Shown in pieces: positions 6,643 to 14,500 of a stretch of DNA of 64,000 nucleotides. Where the stretch lies: positions 6,622 through 70,621 of the forward strand of contig JACJYN010000016.1 in the NCBI GenBank assembly GCA_020636095.1, in the 5' to 3' direction. The notes below the pieces were generated by a model. The model was not told the DNA's origin, searched no databases, and worked only from the letters and a program-made list of their open reading frames with translations. The DNA comes from Lewinellaceae bacterium (GTDB lineage: Bacteria; Bacteroidota; Bacteroidia; Chitinophagales; Saprospiraceae). Position numbers and translations under genes: made by a program. Each line of letters opens with the position of its first letter. Position 1 is the first letter of the stretch.

Positions 6643-7908
6643 GAGAGCTGTTCCGGGATTCTGGAGAAGAGTATATCCAGGTTTACGGGCCAGCCGGCGC
6701 ACCATAGAGCTGATCCGTTCGATCCGGTGTGCCGCACGCCGGCCTTGGGAGGCAAACGCATCACCTGCCAGGGCTGTGGGCAGGTACGTTACCAATATTT
6801 GTCCCCGGCATTCGCCGGGGCAGGCTATGTGGCAACAGCCAATGCCCGCAGTGTCAGGGCGTCAAGCGCCTACAGTGGCAAGACAGGTTGCGCTGCCGCA
6901 TGCTGCAAGTTCCCTACTGCCATATCACTTTTACGCTGCCTCACTGTTTGAATGGCCTGGCACGGCGCAACCCCTGGGAGGTGTATAATTTGATGTTTCG
7001 CTCGGCCTGGCAAACCGTACGGCGGCTGTGCAAAAAGCTAAAGAACGTAGGCGGCTTACCCGGGATGAGTGCCGTATTGCATACCTGGGGCTCCGATTTG
7101 AAGTACCATGTGCACCTCCACTGCCTGGTAACCTTTGGAGGCTACAATGAGCAGGATGGCCAATGGCACTGGCCGAAGCGCAAGCGGAAGATAGCGCCCT
7201 ACCGCAAGCTGAGCGGGAAGTACCGCGCCATATTCCTGAAGCGGTTAAAAAAGCTGATGGAATCCGGCCAGGTGGATTACCACCAAAGCTATGAGGAACT
7301 GGAAAGCAGCCTGCCCAAGAAGCGCTGGGTAGTGAACCATCAATGGCCTACGGCAGAAACGAAGGTAATAGAAGAGTACCTGGGCCGTTATATCTGCCGC
7401 ATCGGCATATCGAACAAGCGTTTGTCCTATGACAAAAACGGGCAAAATGTATGCATTGAGTACAACAACTACCGGGAACAAAAGGCGGGGGAGCCGGCCC
7501 CCAAAGCCTATCGGCATATGCCGCCCTTGGTAGCGATGCATCAGATATTACAACATCAACTGCCTCGTTATTTTCCGCGCTCGCGCCATTCTTCGCCCGC
7601 CGAAGCTTTAGCGAAGGAGGGATGGGCTGCATGCGGCTCCAACCTACGAACGCCTGAAAGGCCATTTGACCTGCATAGTGAAGTAGGAAGGGGCAACAGT
7701 GCGGACAATCATCCAGATCCTACGCGCCTTATTGAAAGAAGAGCCCTACCGCTGCGAAGCATGCTTGGGTACAGATTTTCAGGAGGAACTCCTGGCGCCA
7801 GATCCAGCTTATACCCGGTATGAGGTGTTGCACAATGCTCGGCGCGGGCCCCCAATGAGGCCTTCACGCGCTCCAACCGGTATTCCAGCTTCCCCCAAAA
7901 CATGCTGA
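6643..7908 (+). pseudogene. IS91 family HUH transposase, multiply frameshifted (copy 1)
   Basis: The pieces in order are IGELFRDSGEEYIQVYGPAG, ASRRTIELIRSIR, CRTPALGGKRITCQGCGQV (zinc finger), CGNSQCPQCQGVKRLQW, VPYCHITFTLPH, and KYHVHLHCLVTFGG, which is the HUH metal-binding motif. These are followed by WVVNHQWPTAETKVIEEYLGRYICRIGIS, given here as separate parts of the Y2 region, and a C-terminal zinc-finger-like CEAC. They span at least four frame changes. One change is explained by a 23-bp hairpin insertion at 6805-6827 and another by a hairpin near 7590-7615. The gene is dead. Confidence 0.8.
6805..6827. repeat. 23-bp hairpin insertion ending GGGGCAGGCTA in the IS91 gene
   Basis: Between the codons for RYQYLS and CGNSQCPQC lies CCGGCATTCGCCGGGG plus CAGGCTA. 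Removing these 23 bp restores the zinc-finger reading found in the second IS91 copy (RYQYFSCGNS). The same tail GGGGCAGGCT ends a 40-bp hairpin insertion at 9253-9292 and a hairpin near 8064-8094. Confidence 0.7.
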
Positions 7909-8106
7909 ATGGGGCCGGGCCAGCTATACCCGCCCGGAAGCGCTGGGCAGTTAAATGGAACCGCTTGGCTTTTGAAAGTAACCACATGGGCCAAAATGTT
8001 GACAGGGTAGGGAAAAAAGTATATTTTACAAGCACTTTACTCAGGAGGAAGGCACGCGCGTTTCCCCTAAGGCAACCGGACAGCGGGGCAGGCTGGTTTT
8101 GTCCAA

Positions 8107-8140
8107 CGGCTCGTCGCCATAGGCTATGGCCGTCGGCGAC
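8107..8140. repeat. Short hairpin repeat C2
   Basis: The outer arms are GTCGCC (8113-8118) and GGCGAC (8135-8140), around an inner palindrome CCATAGGCTATGG. It is the most symmetrical of three related copies (5215-5245, 8107-8140, 10529-10570) and appears to be a REP-like element. Confidence 0.6.
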
Positions 8141-8143
8141 TGA

Positions 8144-8174
8144 AATGTCTGCGCCGGGAAAGGGCGCAGACATT
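8144..8174. terminator. Perfect 12-bp stem-loop
   Basis: AATGTCTGCGCC (8144-8155) pairs perfectly with GGCGCAGACATT (8163-8174) around a 7-nt loop. The sequence after it on the plus strand (CCTTTGAGTTTT) is T-rich but not a clean T-run. It could end transcription from the IS91 side or be part of the mobile unit's end. Confidence 0.4.
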
Positions 8175-8247
8175 CCTTTGAGTTTTGGCGGCAACTGAAG
8201 TAAAAGGAGTAGCTCAACTCAAAATTTAAAAAGATGAATTAACAAAA

Positions 8248-8739
8248 ATGGAATTAAACTTTGATATTAGAGGGAATTTAAAACCTTATGAGAGGATAGA
8301 GTTGAGTTATGAAGAATTCAGAGGATTTTTTGTAGATTCATTTGAAAAGGATTCAACAAGATATCAAATATTCGAACATTATCAGAGGTACATTGAAGAC
8401 TTTCAAGAAAAGGTAACAACAAATTTTAAGCAGTGGATTGATGGGAGTTTTGTAACCAATAAGAGGAACCCTAAAGACATTGACCTGGTCAATTTGGTTG
8501 ATTATGAGATAGTTGAAGAGAAAGAATCCTTGATTAGGGGTGAATTTATCAGAGGAGCAGTACCAAAAAACTACGGAATTGATGCTTACCTGATGATTCT
8601 TTATCCAGAAAACCATAAATTGCATAACTGGACAAGATCAGACTTGCTTCATTGGAATGATTGGTTCACCAAGAGCAAGATGAATAAACAAAGGAAAAGA
8701 TACCCCAAAGGGTATATTGAGATAAATTTCGGAGGATAA
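8248..8739 (+). CDS. Nucleotidyltransferase-like protein (DUF6932-type)
   Basis: A 163-residue cytoplasmic protein. Residues 66-82 read WIDGSFVTNKRNPKDID, which matches the GS-x(n)-DxD signature of minimal polymerase-beta nucleotidyltransferases. A third acidic position could be the Asp in YGIDAYLMILYP. Such proteins transfer a nucleotide, and minimal versions form toxin-antitoxin pairs such as MNT/HEPN. The gene is much more AT-rich than the core genome and sits intact among dead mobile elements, so it probably arrived by transfer. The next gene begins 11 bp downstream, which suggests a two-gene operon. Catalytic activity is inferred from the motif alone. Confidence 0.65.
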   Translation: MELNFDIRGNLKPYERIELSYEEFRGFFVDSFEKDSTRYQIFEHYQRYIEDFQEKVTTNFKQWIDGSFVTNKRNPKDIDLVNLVDYEIVEEKESLIRGEFIRGAVPKNYGIDAYLMILYPENHKLHNWTRSDLLHWNDWFTKSKMNKQRKRYPKGYIEINFGG

Positions 8740-8750
8740 AATTAGCAGAG

Positions 8751-8969
8751 ATGAAGGATTTAGAAATAATGGATGAAAGAATAAGCAAAGTAGCTGATTT
8801 ACTGGAGCAAATAAAGTCAGTCGACGAGATGATAGATCTCCATAAGCAAAAAGGAGATGAAGAAGATATCATGTTGATCCAATACCAATATAGAAGAGGG
8901 AAATTTCTGAAAGAGTTAAGCTCAATATTGGAAGATTTAAATATCAGGCCTACCGATTTAGCTGCATAG
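8751..8969 (+). CDS. Small charged helical protein, partner of the nucleotidyltransferase
   Basis: A 72-residue protein that is almost all helix-forming and highly charged (ERISKVADLLEQIKSVDEMI, RRGKFLKELSSILEDL), as expected for a short coiled coil. It has no signal peptide or membrane segment. It begins 11 bp after the nucleotidyltransferase-like gene and shares its AT-rich composition, so the two are probably co-expressed. It may be an antitoxin or adaptor, but this rests on context only. Confidence 0.65.
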   Translation: MKDLEIMDERISKVADLLEQIKSVDEMIDLHKQKGDEEDIMLIQYQYRRGKFLKELSSILEDLNIRPTDLAA

Positions 8970-9252
8970 AAAGGAATATCAAGATATGAGGATGCCGCCA
9001 AGGCATAAAACGATCAGCCTGTCCATTCGTCCAGGCCGCCGCTTATGCTGGACGTTGAACAATCTCTGCCGGTTTTTAAAGGCATAAAGTTCTGTTTTTC
9101 AAGAAGTTAAACCGAATTTCATTTATTTTCCCAGCTATTGATAACCAAACTCAATAGCGATGCAAACCTACCAAAAACACCTGGAAGAATTTGATGCTTA
9201 CCTTACCTTGAAGAACTTCAGCAAAGCCACCCGAAACGCCTACGGATGCGCC

Positions 9253-9292
9253 CCCGTGGAATATTCACTGTGTGAATTACACGGGGCAGGCT
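9253..9292. repeat. 40-bp hairpin insertion ending GGGGCAGGCT in the recombinase gene
   Basis: The inserted sequence begins CCCGTGGAATATTCAC and ends GTGAATTACACGGGG plus CAGGCT, so its two arms pair. Its length is 40 bp, and removing it joins the two recombinase frames exactly. It shares the CGGGGCAGGCT tail with the insertion at 6805-6827. Confidence 0.7.
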
Positions 9293-9525
9293 CTGCGGCA
9301 GTTTTTTGCTTACCGGGAGAAGCATGGCATGGATGGCCCTTTTACTCAGAAACAGGCGCGGGAATATATTTTGTACCGGCACAACCAGGGTTTGAAGTGG
9401 CAGACAATCAATGGTGACTATTCGGCAATGTACAAGTTTTACCGGGAAGTGATGGGCCTGGGCTGGGATGTCCAGCATATTCCCCGGCCGAGAAAAGAGA
9501 GGAGCTTACCGCCGGTATTATCTCA

Positions 9526-9686
9526 GAGCATGTTTGGAGGCCACTTTTGGAAATAAAAAGTGTCAATTTTTTGATGAGACAAGGCGCTTTTTGAAGTACA
9601 TACTGGTGGTACGGACAAAAAAAGCAACGCCGTATCAGCAAAAAAGGGGCGTTTTTTAGCCCAAAGGGTGGCCTCCAAACATGCTC
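9526..9686. mobile_element. Palindromic MITE-like element A4 with TCA target duplication
   Basis: A 161-bp element with inverted ends GAGCATGTTTGGAGGCCA and TGGCCTCCAAACATGCTC, flanked by TCA at 9523-9525 and 9687-9689. Removing it and one TCA joins PPVLSQ to GEVQKIIE in the recombinase, as the family predicts. It has the same length as A1 (without A2) and A3. Confidence 0.85.
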
Positions 9687-9761
9687 TCAGGGAGAGGTAC
9701 AAAAGATAATCGAGTGTGGCGGTACCTTCAAGCACCAGGTGTTTATGGTGCTGCTGTAAGG

Positions 9762-10200
9762 GTATACGGAGCCAGCCGCCAAACCGTTAAGCTGATCCGC
9801 TCCATCCGGGTGTGCCGTACTCCGGCCTTGGGTGGCCGGCGGATAACCTGTAAGCAATGCGGCGATGTGCGCTATCAATACTTTTCCTGTGGCAATAGCC
9901 TATCACCGCCCCTTTGCTGAAATGGAAACGGAATTGCTCAAAAAGAGCTGGGTGGTGAACCACCAGCGCCCCACCGCCGAAACAAAGGTAGTCGAAGAAT
10001 ACTTGAGCCGCTATATCTGCCGCATAGGAATATCCAGCAAGCGCCTGCATTATGACAAAGGTGGTAAAAACGTGCGCATCGAGTATAATGATTACGCTAA
10101 CCAGGAGCAAGGCAAAGCAGCGCCCAAGAAGCACCGTGATTTACCGCTCGCAGGCATCAATATGGCCGCCCAAGGCTGTAGTTCAACAATGCATAAAATG
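9762..10200 (+). pseudogene. IS91 family transposase fragments (copy 2)
   Basis: The first piece, VYGASRQTVKLIRSIR followed by CRTPALGGRRITCKQCGDV and RYQYFSCGNS, is the N-terminal zinc-finger part in one clean frame. It then jumps to SWVVNHQRPTAETKVVEEYL and RYICRIGISSKRLHYDKGGK, the C-terminal part. The HUH catalytic region that copy 1 retains is deleted here. The copy is dead but helps reconstruct the frame of copy 1. Confidence 0.75.
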
Positions 10201-10366
10201 TTCATTGCGAGCAAAAGCTCGCAACGCCATTTATTAGGGTAAAAGAAATAGAGGAACCATCCTATTCGATACTTCATCAACAAAATATAGAATAATCATG
10301 TGGGTATTTGACAAACTGGAGTAGTTGTTGTAAATCTGTAATTACTTAATAATTACACAAATCAGG

Positions 10367-10508
10367 GTAATAGAAATCTCAGTAATCAGAATAGGGAATT
10401 CGAAGGGAATAAGATTAGGCAAGACAATCTTGGAGAAGTATGGGATTCAAGATAAGGTTGAACTGATTCTCAAGGAGGGATACTTGATCCTTATGTTATG
10501 CGGGGACA
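10367..10508 (+). pseudogene. mazE: MazE-like (AbrB-fold) antitoxin remnant
   Basis: In frame from about 10367 the sequence reads VIRIGNSKGIRLGKTILEKY then GIQDKVELILKEGYLIL. This is the swapped-hairpin AbrB/MazE DNA-binding domain (the family pattern is IGNSxGIRIPKxxLE). No start codon is present between an in-frame stop at 10331-10333 and this point. The C-terminal toxin-binding tail is replaced by unrelated sequence that enters the C3 hairpin at 10529. No mazF follows. This is the relic of a type II toxin-antitoxin pair. Confidence 0.7.
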
Positions 10509-10528
10509 AAGAAATATTGAAACATATC

Positions 10529-10570
10529 CGCGTCCGTCGCCATAGGTTTTGCCCGCCGGAGACGGACGCG
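10529..10570. repeat. Short hairpin repeat C3
   Basis: CGCGTCCGTC (10529-10538) pairs perfectly with GACGGACGCG (10561-10570), enclosing GCCATAGG and GCCGGA motifs like those in the copies at 5215-5245 and 8107-8140. It lies 30 bp downstream of the stop of the leftward TPR gene, so it could also serve as its terminator. Confidence 0.6.
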
Positions 10571-10600
10571 GGGCCTCACTGCATTCGGCTTACCGCCTTA

Positions 10601-11410
10601 TCACTTCCCTCCACTCAACTCGCTGACTTTATACTTGGCGCGCTCGCTGTATTTGGCGTCTTTGACCATTTTGTAAGCCTCAACGGCAGCGTCGGACTGG
10701 CCGAGGGCTTCCAGGCTTTCCGCTTTGGCCATATAATACTTGCTGGCATCTGTTTCGCCAGCCTGCTCGATGGCCTTATCGGCATGTTCCAGTGCCTTTT
10801 CGGCATTGCCCTTTTCCTTCATGGCATACGCGAGGTAGTAGTGTACCTCCGGGCTTTGTTTCATTTCGAGGAAAGCCATGGCGTATTCAGCGGTGGCATC
10901 CCATTTCTTGTCGCCCCAGGCAACGGCGATGATGTTTTCGGCCTTGCTGTACATTTTTTCCGCCTTATCGGCTTTTTTAGACTTGGCGCAGACGTCGCCG
11001 GCTTCGATGTAGGCGCTGATCGATTCGGCTGTCTTATTCATGCCTTCCAGCGCCTGAGCGCGGCCGATATAGTTGGCGTAGAAACCAGCAGAAAAGGCGA
11101 TGCCTTTCTCATAGGTTGCCAGGGCGCTTTCAGAATCGTCCCCCTTGCGCTGGTCGTTGCCTACGTAATACGCGGCAATGGCGCCGTTGCGCTTGGCCAG
11201 CTTGATCACCTCGGCGTCCGCTTCGGATTCGGCGTCGGCGGCTTCGATAGCCTGCTCCATAAGAGGTAGCGCTTCGGTGTAATTCTTGGCTTTGATCATT
11301 TCCAGGCCCTTGTTGTACAAGCTGGCTGCCGAGGCATCGTCCTGCGCATGCAGGGTCATGGAACATCCTAAAAGTAGTAACAGTGTAGTTAGATTGGTAA
11401 AAATTTTCAC
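10601..11410 (-). CDS. Exported TPR repeat protein
   Basis: A 269-residue protein with a signal peptide or possible lipoprotein leader (MKIFTNLTTLLLLLGCSMTLHAQ; the Cys at residue 16 could be a lipobox Cys, but the SMTLHAQ end also fits signal peptidase I). The rest is a run of tetratricopeptide-like helical pairs, for example SLYNKGLEMIKAKNYTEALP, YAMKEKGNAEKALEHADKAI and AKAESLEALGQSDAAVEAYK. TPR proteins act as scaffolds, in this case in the periplasm or at the outer membrane. It lies 153 bp downstream of the WD40/ankyrin gene in the same direction, so it may belong to that group or be independent. Confidence 0.8.
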   Translation of the reverse strand: MKIFTNLTTLLLLLGCSMTLHAQDDASAASLYNKGLEMIKAKNYTEALPLMEQAIEAADAESEADAEVIKLAKRNGAIAAYYVGNDQRKGDDSESALATYEKGIAFSAGFYANYIGRAQALEGMNKTAESISAYIEAGDVCAKSKKADKAEKMYSKAENIIAVAWGDKKWDATAEYAMAFLEMKQSPEVHYYLAYAMKEKGNAEKALEHADKAIEQAGETDASKYYMAKAESLEALGQSDAAVEAYKMVKDAKYSERAKYKVSELSGGK

Positions 11411-11563
11411 GGTCTATTATGTGTTTTGGTTAAATGAAGAAGGACAAAAATATTATTCCTTACAGAAAATAAAAAATAAGTCTTGGTTTTGGTTGGTTGC
11501 AGGACGAAAGAAGTTCGTTTCTATGCCAATGGTTCGAACGGAAAAAAGAGGGAAAGGTTGTAC

Positions 11564-14500
11564 TTATTTTCTCACCGGGGCGGCCTTCAATTCGAGGATG
11601 CCATATTGCTCATAATCGGAAGCCGAATTGAGAATCTCTCCAATGTGGTAGGCGCCGGTAGCGCCTCCAGGAGAGACGACCAGGCTCATGACGTAGGCCG
11701 TGCTGGTGCCTTTCGGGAAGCTATCTTTACCGTCGCCATTGAGGATGAGGCCTTTAAACTGCAGGCAGAGTTCTTCTCCCGGGCAGTCGATCTCCCGGCC
11801 TTCCACATCGAAGGAGCCGAAAAGGTTGACCCCGTCATACTGGCCAATGGCCCGGTACAGGGAGTCCTGAGGGTAAATAATAAAGCTGACCCTGGCCGTT
11901 TTATTGGCGGTGACGTTCGTACCCTCTCCACTGAGATGCAGGGTGTCCTGCATCACCCATTTACTGCTGACGGCCCCTTTTTGGAGTAATAAATCATAGA
12001 TATCCGGTTGTTTTAAGCTCCGGGCTTGCAGCAACGCTGTAAATCCTCCTTTAAATGTCACGTTGGGGTCGGCTCCGTAGGAAAGGAGTGCTTCAACGTT
12101 GGCCTTTTTATCCGAGGCAATCGCGTAGATCAGAGGTGTGGCTAGTAAATCATCGCGGGAAGAAACATCGGCGCCGGTATCCAGCAACAGGCGCAGGACA
12201 GAGAGGGAATCCTGCCTGGCGGCGAGGTGAAGCGGCGTTTGCTGGATATTGTCTCTGGCATTGATGTCGGCGCCATGGGATAATAACAAGTTTACTACTG
12301 CATTATTGCCGTTGTGGGTGGCAAAATGCAGCGGCGTCCAGCCCTGATTGTTTCGGGCGTTGATATCCGCTCCTTTGTCCAGGAGGATCTGGACGATGTC
12401 CAGGTAGTCATTCCGTGCGGCGATCATCAGCTCGGTGAGTTTTTGGTTATCCCGGATGTCTACCTGGCCGACCAGGCCGGCCAGTTGCCTGGCCACCAGA
12501 TAATTTCCCCGCAGCAGTGCGGTCAGAAAGGGAGTATAGCCCTCCTGGTTTTGGATATTGGGGTTGGCGCCATAGTAAAGCAGCAGCTTGACCACGGTCG
12601 TATCGTTGTTGAAACAAGCCAGGTGCAGGGCCGTTTCGCCGTTTTCATTTTGACAATTGATATTGGCCACTCCGTTGGCGGCAAAGAAATCAAGGATGTT
12701 TAAAGTGCCGTTATTCACTGACCACAGGAATTCCTCCTCGAGTTGTTCCGGTGGGATTCCCTGAGCCAGAAACCGGAACAGGCCCTGGTAATTGAGATGC
12801 GCGGCAAAGAGCAGCGCATTGACCCCTTGTTCGTTCCTGTGCAGGGGGTCGGCGCCTTGCCGGATAAGGGCCTCCGCTTTTTCTTTATCATCATTGACCA
12901 CCGCGGTGGTAAGGGCGTCAAAATACCTTCCGTCTTGTACGATGGAAAGGTTTTGATTATAAATATCCAACAATTGATGGCCGCCGTCGGGCAGCCAGGA
13001 AATTTTCCGGCCTTTGGCAGCTTGAAATAATTTTTCTACCCAGACGGAGTCATTCCGGGTGCTGTAGGCGCCATTTTTATCGACGGTAAAAGAGATGCCG
13101 TAATCGATCAGGCTTTGCAGGGTTTCCAGCCGACGGCCCGGCGCTTGGAATTCAACCGGCCAGAGCTTTATGGTCTTAAGGCCGATGACGGCGGCACACC
13201 ATTTACCGTCTGGGCTGATGGCCAGCGAATGGACCTGCCCGCTTCCAACTCTGATCTCTGCTTTTTTTCGGTATCTGGCTTGCTCCCGGCCACTGGAATA
13301 AAGGACGATCCGGGAGCTTCGGTTGGGGATGTCATTGACCGCATACAGGAAGTAGTTGCCATCTTTTGAAAAATGAAGCTCGCCGGCCTGGCCCTGAAAT
13401 TCCCGAAACACTTCCAGCTCCTGGCCGGTATTCAGGTCGAAGATGCGGATGGTGTTATCCAGGGAATTGGTGGCAATCCATTTTCCGGAAGGGTGAAACC
13501 GGGCTTCCTGTATTTCGGAGCCAAAGCTGTTGACAAATTTCACTTTCTTTTGGTGAATCTCGGAAATATCGATGATCTTGACGCTATTGCTCTGATTCTC
13601 CGGATAGGTCGCTGCCACCAACTTTTTGCCGGGCAGATAGTCCAGCCCAATTTCTCCGGGAGCATTTTGTTGTATCCAGGAAAGGAGGCTGTCACCGGCG
13701 AGTTCACCAAACAAAAGGTCGCCCTGGGAATTGGTGTACCCAAATACTTGGTCCTGGTTGTCAAAGAAAAGTTCATTAATATACAGCTCTTTGCGGTACT
13801 CGTCAATTTCTTCCTGCTTTCCCAGGCGCCAGAAGCGGATTGTGCCGTAATACTGAGACAGGGTGGCAACAATGCTGTCTTCCGGTTCGGAAAAATAAAA
13901 CCTTTCGGCCGTCCAGTTACTGCGCAAGACAAAGTCATTGCGGTGTTCCCGGAGGTTGTGAAACTGGAGATTGCCCGAGGAGGCGGAAACCAGATAACGG
14001 TTATCCGGGCTGAATTGAAGGTCCCATATTGGGTTGGCCCGCCTGAGGGTCAGGTATTCCGGCAATACGCTATCGGCGGCCTGGTAACAAAGCCGGAGAT
14101 ACGCTTCATTGGTTTTGTCATTTTCATAAGCGCGGTAGTAATTTACCAGGGCCTTATCCCAAGCCTTTTCCCCGGCGGCCCGTTGTCCTTCCCGGAAGTA
14201 AATCTCCGAGAGGTATCTGCGGGCCTCGGCTTCCTGTTCTTTGGCGAACAGTTCATTCTCTTCCGCTTGTTCCCGGGCTTCGAGGGCCTCCCGTTCTTTT
14301 TGTTGAGCGAGTTGTGCCTGAAATAAGGCTTCGCGTTCTGCCCGCCGGGCTTTTTGGGCATTGCGTTCCGCCTGCAACCGTTGTTCATCGATCCGGGCGA
14401 AAGCGTTGAGGATGCGGCCGTTGATCTCAAGGCCGGCAGCGGGGTTGCAGACTTTGGCGGCGTTGTACTTTTTGATGGCCAGGCCGAAGTCGTTGCGGGC

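Larger units (their letters stand above)
6181..7908 (+). mobile_element. Decayed tyrosine recombinase plus IS91 unit, copy 1
   Basis: The unit begins with the motif CATAAGATTCTGTTTTTCA at 6181-6199, which recurs as CATAAAGTTCTGTTTTTCA at the start of the second unit (9083-9101). It carries a tyrosine recombinase gene followed directly by an IS91-type HUH transposase. Both are broken by deletions, frameshifts and small hairpin insertions. The same gene pair occurs at 9084-10226, so the pair is the mobile unit and not a chance neighbourhood. The right end is not defined. Confidence 0.7.
7909..8247. other. Non-coding stretch with three hairpins
   Basis: This stretch separates the IS91 relic from the nucleotidyltransferase cassette. 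It holds an imperfect hairpin around 8064-8094 ending CGGGGCAGGCT, the C-type hairpin at 8107-8140, and a perfect stem at 8144-8174. The last 40 bp are AT-rich and probably form the promoter of the cassette. I see no credible gene. Confidence 0.45.
9160..9759 (+). pseudogene. Tyrosine recombinase, N-terminal half, with two insertions
   Basis: The reading starts MQTYQKHLEEFDAYLTLKNF and SKATRNAYGCA. A 40-bp hairpin insertion (9253-9292) shifts the frame, which resumes as LRQFFAYREKHGMDGPFTQK, the core-binding domain, and runs to RPRKERSLPPVLSQ. There the element at 9526-9686 is inserted. After it the frame resumes as GEVQKIIECGGTFKHQVFMV, the normal start of the catalytic domain. The gene then stops and runs into IS91 sequence, so all the catalytic residues are missing. 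Removing both insertions gives a continuous, family-like protein up to that point. Confidence 0.8.
9083..10226 (+). mobile_element. Decayed tyrosine recombinase plus IS91 unit, copy 2
   Basis: The unit starts with the motif CATAAAGTTCTGTTTTTCA shared with copy 1. It carries the N-terminal half of a tyrosine recombinase, then IS91 transposase pieces with a large internal deletion. Near the right side is a short perfect hairpin, TTGCGAGC AAAA GCTCGCAA, at 10205-10224. Copies 1 and 2 preserve different halves of the recombinase, so together they show the original gene. Confidence 0.7.

Noticed and set aside
10430..11269. A 279-codon rightward open frame opposite the TPR gene.
   Set aside because: It is antisense to a clear exported TPR protein with normal composition. 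Only its first codons are meaningful, and they belong to the mazE relic.
13373..14326. A 317-codon rightward open frame opposite the WD40/ankyrin gene.
   Set aside because: It lacks domains and lies wholly antisense to a coherent repeat protein.
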